Positions 1-6,848 of a stretch of 54,073 bases of DNA are shown here, piece after piece. A model generated the notes under the pieces. It was given only the letters and a program-made list of their open reading frames with translations. It was not told the DNA's origin and searched no databases. The translations under genes and the position numbers were made by a program. Position 1 is the first letter of the stretch, and each line of letters opens with the position of its first letter. The stretch covers positions 1 to 54,073 of the forward strand of contig NZ_MUZA01000043.1 of assembly GCF_021442385.1 (NCBI RefSeq), read 5' to 3'. This stretch comes from Micromonospora sp. MH99. GTDB lineage: Bacteria > Actinomycetota > Actinomycetes > Mycobacteriales > Micromonosporaceae.

Positions 1-762
1 GGCTGGGCCCGCGAGTCCGGGTTCGCGCCCGTGACCGTCGCCCGGGTCGAGGTGGCCGGCCGGGTGGGTGGCCCCGAGGCGGCGGCCCGGGAGGCCCGCT
101 ACGAGGCGTTGACCGAGGCGGCTCGGCGGCACGAGGCGGTCGCGGTGCTCACCGGGCACACCCGCGACGACCAGGCGGAGACCGTGCTGCTCGCGCTCGC
201 CCGGGGCGCCGGTCCACGCGGGCTGGCCGGCATGCCCGGCCGACGTGACCTGGGCGGGGTGCCGCTGCTGCGGCCGCTGCTGGAGATCGGTCGGGAGCAG
301 ACCCGCGCCGCCTGTGCCGCGCTCGGGCTCAGCCCGTGGCAGGACCCGCACAACACCGACCCGTCGTACGCCCGCTCCCGGGTGCGCGCCGACGTGCTGC
401 CGGCGTTGGTGCGGGCGCTCGGGCCGGGCGTGGTGGACAACCTGGCGCGTACCGCCCGGCTGGTGGCGGCGGACAACGCCGCCCTCGACCAGACGGCGGC
501 GACGGCGCTGGCGGCGGCCCGGCACGCCGCCGGTGGGCTCGCGGTGCCGGAGCTGGCCGGTCTGGCCGCCGCCGTACGCACCCGGGTGCTGCACGCCTGG
601 GCACGGGAGCTGGGCGCGGTGCCCGGGGCACTGTCGCACCGGCACGTCGCCGCGCTGGACGCCCTGGTCACCGACTGGCACGGTCAGGGTCCCACCGACC
701 TGCCCGGGGGTGTGCGCGTACTCCGTCGTGGCGACCGGCTGACGGCCCTCAGCTCGGGCTGA
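1..762 (+). CDS. tilS: tRNA(Ile)-lysidine synthase, 5' truncated by window edge
   Basis: The frame is open from base 1, so the N-terminus with the SGGxDS PP-loop lies outside the window. The visible part has the family segment TGHTRDDQAETVLLALARG followed by the GLAGMP and RPLL regions and an NTDPSYARSRVR segment, all typical of TilS. The enzyme attaches lysine to C34 of the AUA-reading tRNA(Ile) in the cytoplasm, using ATP. The 3' end overlaps the convergent regulator gene by 14 bp. It precedes hpt and ftsH as in other Actinobacteria. The function is well supported; the true start cannot be seen. Confidence 0.93.
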   Translation, partial: GWARESGFAPVTVARVEVAGRVGGPEAAAREARYEALTEAARRHEAVAVLTGHTRDDQAETVLLALARGAGPRGLAGMPGRRDLGGVPLLRPLLEIGREQTRAACAALGLSPWQDPHNTDPSYARSRVRADVLPALVRALGPGVVDNLARTARLVAADNAALDQTAATALAAARHAAGGLAVPELAGLAAAVRTRVLHAWARELGAVPGALSHRHVAALDALVTDWHGQGPTDLPGGVRVLRRGDRLTALSSG

Positions 763-1729
763 GCGCCCCGGCGGCGTCGGCCCGGTCCCGGAAGGTGGTC
801 CGGTAGCTGTGCGGGGTGGCGCCGACCCGCCGGCTGAAGTGGTGGCGCAGCGCGGCGGCGTCGCTGAAGCCGGCCTGGTCGGCGACGGCCTCCACGCTCA
901 ACGGGGTCTCCTCCAGCAGTCGCCGGGCGAGCAGCACCCGCTGGTTGGTGAGCCAGTCGTGCGGGGTGGTGCCGGTCTCGGCGCGGAACCGGCGGGCGAA
1001 CGTGCGCGGGGCCATGCCGGCGCGGGCGGCCAGCTCCTCCACCGTGATCGTCCGGTCCAGGTGCCCCATCAGCCACTCCAGCACCGGTTCGAGGGTGGGC
1101 GCCTCGGGGGCCCGGGGGATGGGCGCCTCGACGTACTGCGACTGGCCGCCGTCGCGGTGCGGCGGGACCACCATCCGCCGGGCCAGCCGGGTCGCGGTGG
1201 CCGAGCCGTGCACCTGGCGGATCAGGTGCAGGCAGGCGTCGATGCCGGCCGCCGTGCCGGCGCTGGTGAGCAGCCGGCCATCCTGGACGTAGAGGGAGTT
1301 GCAGCGCACCCGGGCGCGGGGATGCCGGCGCTGCAGCTCGTCGACGTAGCGCCAGTGGGTGGTGCACTCCCGGTCGTCCAGCAGGCCCGCCGCGCCGAGC
1401 AGGAAGGCGCCGGAGCAGACGCTGAACAGGTGCGCGCCGCGCGCGTCGGCGCGGCGCAGCGCGTCGAGCACCGCGTCGGGGATGACGGTGCCCGCGCTGT
1501 GCGCGGGGACGGCCACCAGGTCGGCCTCCTCCAGCGGGCTGAGGTCGGCGTTCGGGGTGAGGTGGAAGCCGGCGGACGTCCGGACGGCAGCGCCGTCGGG
1601 GCTGCACACGTCGAACCGGTACCCCGGGAAGCCGTCGGCCGTCCGGTCGGTGCCGAACACCTCGGCCAGCACGCCGAGCTCGAAGGGAGCGACCTGGTCG
1701 AGGGCGAGGACGGCGACGGATCGGAGCAT
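749..1729 (-). CDS. DJ-1/PfpI-AraC fusion transcriptional regulator (GlxA/AdpA type)
   Basis: About 326 aa. Residues ~1-190 form a class I glutamine amidotransferase-like (DJ-1/PfpI) domain, starting MLRSVAVLALDQVAPFELGV and containing the nucleophile-elbow segment SVCSGAFLLGAAGLL. Residues ~220-320 form an AraC double helix-turn-helix with ARRFRAETGTTPHDWL and the second helix ending in YRTTFR. This is the architecture of GlxA and of the Streptomyces regulator AdpA. The frame is open further upstream, but the chosen ATG gives a normal N-terminus. Three TGGCA/TGCCA sites lie just upstream, which suggests autoregulation (inference). The regulated genes are unknown. Confidence 0.88.
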   Translation of the reverse strand: MLRSVAVLALDQVAPFELGVLAEVFGTDRTADGFPGYRFDVCSPDGAAVRTSAGFHLTPNADLSPLEEADLVAVPAHSAGTVIPDAVLDALRRADARGAHLFSVCSGAFLLGAAGLLDDRECTTHWRYVDELQRRHPRARVRCNSLYVQDGRLLTSAGTAAGIDACLHLIRQVHGSATATRLARRMVVPPHRDGGQSQYVEAPIPRAPEAPTLEPVLEWLMGHLDRTITVEELAARAGMAPRTFARRFRAETGTTPHDWLTNQRVLLARRLLEETPLSVEAVADQAGFSDAAALRHHFSRRVGATPHSYRTTFRDRADAAGALSPS

Positions 1730-1751
1730 GTGACGAGGGTAACCCCAGAGG

Positions 1752-1789
1752 TGGCAGTAAATCGATGCCCAGTGGCATCTCTGCCACTG
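1752..1789. promoter_or_regulatory. Putative operator: TGGCA half-sites upstream of the AraC-type regulator
   Basis: TGGCA occurs at 1752-1756 and 1773-1777, exactly 21 bp (two helical turns) apart. TGCCA (inverted) follows at 1782-1786. The last two form the palindrome CAGTGGC-ATCTCT-GCCACTG at 1770-1789. TGGC-containing sites are typical of AdpA-type regulators. The sites lie 23-60 bp upstream of the regulator start and could serve it or the divergent small gene. Confidence 0.4.
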
Positions 1790-1879
1790 TCCGGCCGACG
1801 GGAGTCGGCGGAGACTGGTCTCAGTCCGGTGCGCACCGGCGGCGAAACCGACAGCAACCATGCGAAAGTGAGCGCCGCC

Positions 1880-2017
1880 ATGGAGTTCCTGCTCTTCCTC
1901 CTGTTCCTCGTCCTGCTCGTCGCCGCCTCGGCGGCCGGCCTCACCGCGGACAGCCACGACTCGGCCGACTGGAAGCCCAGCGAGGACGGCCGCCGCTGGC
2001 GGTCTCGCACCAGCTGA
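1880..2017 (+). CDS. Small single-span membrane protein
   Basis: A 45-aa protein. Residues 2-20 are a hydrophobic helix (MEFLLFLLFLVLLVAASAAG), followed by a polar tail rich in Asp, Ser and Arg. It is divergent from the AraC-type regulator and lies 100 bp upstream of hpt. There is no recognisable domain. The short hydrophobic N-terminus could be a membrane anchor or an uncleaved signal. A clean coding pattern and its place in a promoter-containing gap support it, but its short length leaves doubt. Confidence 0.5.
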   Translation: MEFLLFLLFLVLLVAASAAGLTADSHDSADWKPSEDGRRWRSRTS

Positions 2018-2117
2018 TGCGTTTGATGTCCTTTGCGCCGAAGATCCCCGGCGGGACCGCGCCGAAAGGTGCGGCCCCGCCGACGGAGGCCATCGGACGT
2101 ACGGCAGGCTAGGAGTC

Positions 2118-2693
2118 ATGGCTGACGGCTCCTGGTACGACGCCGACATCGACCACGTGATCATTTCCGAGGCGCAGATCCGCGAGAAGACAGCGGAGCT
2201 GGCCAAGCAGGTCTCCGCCGACTACGCCCACGTGGGCGACGGACTGCTGCTGGTCTGCGTGCTCAAGGGTGCGGTGATGTTCATGGCGGACTTCGCCCGG
2301 GCGTTGGGCCGCAACGGCCCCCCGGCCGAACTCGACTTCATGGCCATCTCGTCCTACGGCCAGGGCACCACCTCCTCCGGGGTGGTCCGCATCCTCAAGG
2401 ACCTCGACCGGGACATCGCCGGTCGGCACGTGGTGGTCGTGGAGGACATCGTCGACTCCGGCCTGACGCTCTCCTGGCTGCTGCGCTACCTGGAGTCGCG
2501 CTCGGCGGCGAGCGTCGAGGTGGTCGCGCTCTTCCGCAAGCCGGACGCGGTCAAGGTGCCGGTTCCGGTGAAGTACGTCGGCTTCGACATCCCCACGGAG
2601 TTCGTGGTCGGGTACGGCCTCGACTTCGGCGAGCGGTACCGGGAGCTGCCCTACGTCGGGGTGCTCAAGCCCGAGGTCTACGCCCGGTCCTGA
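2118..2693 (+). CDS. hpt: Hypoxanthine phosphoribosyltransferase
   Basis: 191 aa, the usual length. It converts hypoxanthine (and guanine) plus PRPP to IMP (GMP) in purine salvage. The PRPP-binding motif VVVVEDIVDSGLTL is at about residues 98-111. The flexible-loop segment SSYGQGTTSSG and the C-terminal VGYGLDFGERYRELPYVGVL are both typical of bacterial Hpt. A CAGGCT hexamer 7 nt before the ATG would suit a leaderless transcript; AGGAG is also present but only 2 nt from the start. tilS-hpt-ftsH is the usual actinobacterial order. Confidence 0.95.
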   Translation: MADGSWYDADIDHVIISEAQIREKTAELAKQVSADYAHVGDGLLLVCVLKGAVMFMADFARALGRNGPPAELDFMAISSYGQGTTSSGVVRILKDLDRDIAGRHVVVVEDIVDSGLTLSWLLRYLESRSAASVEVVALFRKPDAVKVPVPVKYVGFDIPTEFVVGYGLDFGERYRELPYVGVLKPEVYARS

Positions 2694-3264
2694 CGGCCGG
2701 CAGCCGGTCTTGGCCGCCGCTCGCCTGGTTCTGACGCCGCCCGGGCCGGCCCGGACGGGTCGCGCCCCGGTCGAGTGAGAGCAACTCGCATCGGTATTCG
2801 TCAAGCCGACGTTCAGCGGGCTCTCAGCTGTTCCGGTTACCGTGGAGCCCGGTGGCGCGGAGGCAACTTCGCGCCCGGCCCCTCGACCGCGTGACCGGGC
2901 GTGCGGGTGGCCGGGCCGGATTCCCCGCCACGCCGGTTCTTGCCCGGACCCGCCGTACGCCTGGTGCGGGGCTGGCGAGGCCGCTCACGGAGCCCGTCGT
3001 CGATGGCGACGGACAACCGGGGGTGGGACTCGCGGGCCTGCTCCTCACGTGCACGGGCCTTCGATTGATGCACCACTGCGGGGCTCGCAAGCTCACTCCT
3101 CGCGTACACGGTGTACCGTCGAATGACCGCGGCGCGGCAGTTTTCGCGCCTCGGGGTCGAGGCCGGCCCGCACGGCGGCTCCGACGCCGCCCAGGGCGGC
3201 GACACCATCAGACGGTCAGGACGTCGATCAGGAGGATGCGGGCGCTCCGGCGCTCGACAACAGT
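2694..3264. other. Long intergenic/leader region before ftsH, no gene seen
   Basis: About 570 bp without a convincing coding frame: the open frames here lack family signals and ribosome sites. The part nearest ftsH holds a GTACAC-G-GTGTAC palindrome with an overlapping TACCGT (-10-like). It also holds an AGGAGG sequence at 3230-3235, 29 nt from the ftsH ATG and directly abutting another ATG. A long structured 5' leader is possible. Confidence 0.5.
3104..3116. promoter_or_regulatory. GTACAC-G-GTGTAC palindrome in the ftsH upstream region
   Basis: A perfect 6-bp inverted repeat with one central base, overlapping a TACCGT hexamer at 3114-3119 that resembles an actinobacterial -10. It sits about 150 bp upstream of ftsH. 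The arrangement looks like a repressor site on a promoter, but no cognate regulator can be named. Confidence 0.3.
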
Positions 3265-5283
3265 ATGGAACGTACGCGTTTCTTCCGCCGACCGGTGGTC
3301 TGGATCATCCTGGTCATCCTCGGCGCCGTTGTGCTCAGTCAGCTGTTCACCGCTGGTCCCAGCTACCACCGCGTGGACACTTCCGTTGCGCTCGACCAGC
3401 TCCACACCGCTCAGATCAACAAGGTCGTCTTCCAGGACAAGGAGCAGACGCTCCAGCTGGACCTGAAGAACAAGACCAAGTTCGGTGACACCAACACCGA
3501 CCGGATCGAGGCCCAGTTCCCGTACCAGGCTGGGGACGAGATCTGGAATGAGGTGCTGGACGCCAAGGCGGCCAACCGGGTCACCGGCCCGGCCGACGCC
3601 AAGGTCTCGTCGGACAGCATCTGGGTGAGCCTGCTGGTCAACCTGCTGCCTATCGCGCTGCTCGTGCTCCTGCTGCTGTTCTTCATGTCGCAGATGCAGG
3701 GCGGCGGCTCCCGGGTGCTCAACTTCGGCAAGTCCAAGGCGAAGATGATCACCAAGGACACTCCGAAGACGACCTTCGCGGACGTCGCGGGTGCCGAGGA
3801 GGCCGTCGAGGAGCTGCACGAGATCAAGGACTTCCTGCAGAACCCCGCGAAGTACCAAGCGCTGGGCGCCAAGATCCCGAAGGGCGTGCTGCTGTTCGGC
3901 CCGCCCGGCACCGGCAAGACCCTGCTGGCCCGCGCGGTCGCCGGCGAGGCCGGGGTGCCCTTCTACTCGATCTCCGGCTCCGACTTCGTGGAGATGTTCG
4001 TCGGTGTCGGCGCGAGCCGGGTCCGCGACCTCTTCGAGCAGGCCAAGTCGAACGCCCCGGCGATCGTCTTCGTCGACGAGATCGACGCCGTCGGCCGTCA
4101 CCGCGGCGCCGGCATGGGCGGCGGCCACGACGAGCGGGAGCAGACGCTCAACCAGCTGCTCGTCGAGATGGACGGCTTCGACACCAAGGGCGGGGTCATC
4201 CTGATCGCGGCCACCAACCGGCCGGACATCCTCGACCCGGCGCTGCTGCGCCCGGGCCGGTTCGACAGGCAGATCCCGGTGGACGCCCCCGACATGGAGG
4301 GCCGCAAGGCCATCCTGCGGGTGCACGCCAAGGGCAAGCCGTTCACCCCCGACGTCGACCTCGACTCGGTGGCGCGGCGTACCCCGGGCTTCAGCGGCGC
4401 CGACCTGGCCAACGTGATCAACGAGTCGGCCCTGCTCACCGCCCGCAAGGACCAGCGGGCGATCACCAACGACTCCCTGGAGGAGTCGATCGACCGGGTG
4501 ATCGCCGGTCCGCAGCGACGGACCCGGGTGATGAGCGACCAGGAAAAGAAGATCACCGCGTACCACGAGGGTGGGCACGCGCTGGTCGCCTGGGCGCTGC
4601 CGCACGCCGCGCCGGTGCACAAGGTGACGATCCTGTCCCGTGGCCGCTCGCTGGGCCACACCCTGGTGCTGCCGACCGAGGACAAGTACACCCAGACCCG
4701 CGCCGAAATGATCGACACCCTGGCGTACGCGCTGGGCGGCCGGGCCGCTGAGGAGCTGGTCTTCCACGAGCCGACCACCGGCGCCGGCAACGACATCGAG
4801 AAGGCCACCCAGCTGGCCCGCGCGATGATCACCCAGTACGGCATGAGCTCGAAGCTCGGCGCGATCAAGTACGGCACGAGCGGAGACGAGCCGTTCCTCG
4901 GCCGCAACATGGGCCACGAGCGGGACTACTCGGACTCGGTGGCCGCCGAGATCGACGGCGAGATGCGGGCACTTGTCGAGCTGGCGCACGACGAGGCCTG
5001 GGAGATCCTGGTGGAATACCGGGACGTCCTGGACAGCATCGTGCTCGAGCTGATGGAGAAGGAGACCCTCTCCACGGCCGACATGGCGCGGATCTGCGCG
5101 CGGGTCGTCAAGCGCCCGCCGCTGGCTCCGTACAACGGCTTCGGCAAGCGCCAGCCGTCCACCGAGCCGCCCGTGCTCACCCCTGCGGAGAAGGACAAGC
5201 TCAAGGCGCAGGCCCAGGCCGACGGCGCGCAGGCGTCCGTTGGTGGCGGCACGCCGTCCAACAACTCGGACGGTACGCACTGA
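3265..5283 (+). CDS. ftsH: ATP-dependent zinc metalloprotease FtsH
   Basis: 672 aa. Membrane-anchored AAA+ protease that degrades misassembled membrane and regulatory proteins. TM1 is at residues ~10-28 and TM2 at ~120-142, enclosing an extracytoplasmic loop. Walker A GPPGTGKT is at ~212-219, Walker B VFVDEIDAVG follows, then the second region of homology with RPGRFDRQ. The zinc site HEGGH is at ~434-438. The start is the ATG before the first TM segment; no good ribosome site lies directly upstream. folE follows, with its frame already open at the ftsH stop. Confidence 0.97.
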   Translation: MERTRFFRRPVVWIILVILGAVVLSQLFTAGPSYHRVDTSVALDQLHTAQINKVVFQDKEQTLQLDLKNKTKFGDTNTDRIEAQFPYQAGDEIWNEVLDAKAANRVTGPADAKVSSDSIWVSLLVNLLPIALLVLLLLFFMSQMQGGGSRVLNFGKSKAKMITKDTPKTTFADVAGAEEAVEELHEIKDFLQNPAKYQALGAKIPKGVLLFGPPGTGKTLLARAVAGEAGVPFYSISGSDFVEMFVGVGASRVRDLFEQAKSNAPAIVFVDEIDAVGRHRGAGMGGGHDEREQTLNQLLVEMDGFDTKGGVILIAATNRPDILDPALLRPGRFDRQIPVDAPDMEGRKAILRVHAKGKPFTPDVDLDSVARRTPGFSGADLANVINESALLTARKDQRAITNDSLEESIDRVIAGPQRRTRVMSDQEKKITAYHEGGHALVAWALPHAAPVHKVTILSRGRSLGHTLVLPTEDKYTQTRAEMIDTLAYALGGRAAEELVFHEPTTGAGNDIEKATQLARAMITQYGMSSKLGAIKYGTSGDEPFLGRNMGHERDYSDSVAAEIDGEMRALVELAHDEAWEILVEYRDVLDSIVLELMEKETLSTADMARICARVVKRPPLAPYNGFGKRQPSTEPPVLTPAEKDKLKAQAQADGAQASVGGGTPSNNSDGTH

Positions 5284-5393
5284 GCAACGACCCGACGGCC
5301 AGCTCCCCTCACCGGGAGCTGGCCGTTTCCGCGACCGAGCCCGACGGCGACGACGGGCTGGACTACGTTGCCGCCCGGCTGATCAGCGGCCGG

Positions 5394-5984
5394 TTGACCG
5401 GCCGTCCGGTCGAGGACGCAGTCGACCTCGGCCGGATCGAGAAGGCCGTCCGGGAGATCCTGATCGCCGTCGGCGAGGACCCGGACCGCGACGGGCTCCA
5501 GCAGACCCCGGCCCGGGTGGCCCGCGCGTACGCCGAGCTCTTCGCCGGCCTGCGCGTCGACCCGGCCCAGGTGCTCAGCACCACCTTCGAGGCCAACCAC
5601 GAAGAGCTGGTGATCGTCCGGGACATCGACGTGATGAGCCTCTGCGAGCACCACCTGCTGCCGTTCCGGGGCAGCGCGCACATCGGCTACATCCCCGGCC
5701 CGGACGGGCGGATCACCGGCCTGTCCAAGCTGGCCCGCCTCGTGGAGGTCTTCGCCCGCCGACCCCAGGTGCAGGAGCGGCTCACCTCGCAGGTCGCCGA
5801 CCTGCTGATGAGCAAGCTCGCCCCGCGCGGCGTCGTCGTCGTGCTCGAATGCGAGCACATGTGCATGGCGATGCGGGGCATCCAGAAGTCCGGTGCCAAG
5901 ACCATCACCTCGGCGGTGCGCGGCATCCTGCAGTCCGACTCCAAGTCGCGGGCCGAGGCGATGGCGCTGATCATCCCCCGCTGA
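5394..5984 (+). CDS. folE: GTP cyclohydrolase I (start uncertain)
   Basis: Converts GTP to 7,8-dihydroneopterin triphosphate, the first step of folate synthesis. Zinc ligands are visible in SLCEHHLLPF and ECEHMCMAMRG, and GDPDR-type and LSKLARLVEVFARRPQVQERLT segments are conserved. The TTG at 5394 gives 196 aa. The same frame is open back to a CTG at 5280 whose last two bases belong to the ftsH stop (CTGA), which would add 38 residues. No ATG or GTG lies between, so the true start is unresolved. folP, folB and folK lie 13 kb downstream, separated by the secretion-like cluster. Confidence 0.9.
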   Translation: MTGRPVEDAVDLGRIEKAVREILIAVGEDPDRDGLQQTPARVARAYAELFAGLRVDPAQVLSTTFEANHEELVIVRDIDVMSLCEHHLLPFRGSAHIGYIPGPDGRITGLSKLARLVEVFARRPQVQERLTSQVADLLMSKLAPRGVVVVLECEHMCMAMRGIQKSGAKTITSAVRGILQSDSKSRAEAMALIIPR

Positions 5985-6000
5985 CCTGGCGAACGCGACA

Positions 6001-6034
6001 ACGGCCGGCCGTCCCCTCCGGGGTGGCCGGCCGT
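6001..6034. terminator. Bidirectional hairpin after folE
   Basis: ACGGCCGGCC at 6001-6010 pairs with GGCCGGCCGT at 6025-6034, and CCCC/GGGG forms an inner stem. It lies between the convergent ends of folE and the membrane gene at 6101. There is no T-tract, as is common in high-GC organisms. Confidence 0.6.
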
Positions 6035-6100
6035 CGCATATCCGGGTGTCGCCTCTGCGGTGGCCGGCGCTCGTTTCGGGTTGGCCTGCGCGGCGGCGGG

Positions 6101-6820
6101 TCAGCCGGCCAGCAGGGCCAGCAGCAGGCCGGCCGTGACCAGCACCGCCGGCACCAGACAGACCAGCGCACCGAGGCGTACCGTCCGGTCCAGCCGCTCG
6201 CCGGGGCTGGCGTGGAACACCCGACCGACGGTCACCCAGCCGGCGACGAAGGCGACCGCCGGCATCGGGAGCCCAGCGATCAGGGCTGCCACGCTGGCCG
6301 GGCCGGTACCCGTCGTCGCGTACACGATGACCTGGATCAGCGGCACCAGCAGCGCCAACGGCCCGTACACCAGGAGGTTGCGCGCCCGCGCGGGCCAGGA
6401 GGCCGGTCGGAGGCCGCGACGTGCGGCCAACGCCGCGTCCGCGGCCTCGGCCTGACCCCGCGCGGCCCGCAGCGCCGCCAGCACGGCGGCCGGACCGCCG
6501 GCCATCGACCGGGCCGCCTCGGTCAGCTCCGGCGGCGACGGCACCAGCGAGATCGCCGGTACGCCACGCTCCCGCAGCCGCTCCTGCTGACTCGCCAGCC
6601 CGGCGCGCACGACAGTCAGTTCCTCCCGGGCGGCCTCCGCCGAGCGGGCCTGCTCACCGGCAGCGGCAGCCGCGCCGCGCCGGATCGCATCCAGTTGCCG
6701 CGCCGCCGCCAGATACTCGGCCCACCCGCTGACGGGTTCGGCAGCCGCCGGCGTGCCATCGCCGTCCGACCCGGCGGTCCTCTGCCGCCCCGGCCCGGTC
6801 ACCGTAGCGTTCGACCCCAC
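6101..6820 (-). CDS. Coiled-coil/membrane protein paired with the FtsK-like ATPase
   Basis: About 239 aa with the GTG start that has GGGAGG 7 nt upstream (the frame continues 21 bp further). Residues ~20-110 are Ala/Glu/Arg-rich and likely helical or coiled coil. The C-terminal third has three hydrophobic segments (LLVYGPLALLVPLIQVIVYA, SVAALIAGLPMPAVAFVAGW and a final LVCLVPAVLVTAGLLLALLAG), so it is probably a membrane-anchored partner protein. It lies 28 bp downstream of the FtsK-like gene in the same direction, almost certainly one transcript. No family is recognised. A role in anchoring the ATPase is inference. Confidence 0.75.
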   Translation of the reverse strand: MGSNATVTGPGRQRTAGSDGDGTPAAAEPVSGWAEYLAAARQLDAIRRGAAAAAGEQARSAEAAREELTVVRAGLASQQERLRERGVPAISLVPSPPELTEAARSMAGGPAAVLAALRAARGQAEAADAALAARRGLRPASWPARARNLLVYGPLALLVPLIQVIVYATTGTGPASVAALIAGLPMPAVAFVAGWVTVGRVFHASPGERLDRTVRLGALVCLVPAVLVTAGLLLALLAG

Positions 6821-6848
6821 ACCGACACCTCCCGCGCGCACCGCCCGC

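Noticed and set aside
3208..5280. Very long open frame antisense to ftsH
   Set aside because: It mirrors third-position GC bias of ftsH, has no motifs and no ribosome site. The same applies to long antisense frames over clpC, folE-folP, nadB/nadC and the FtsK-like gene.
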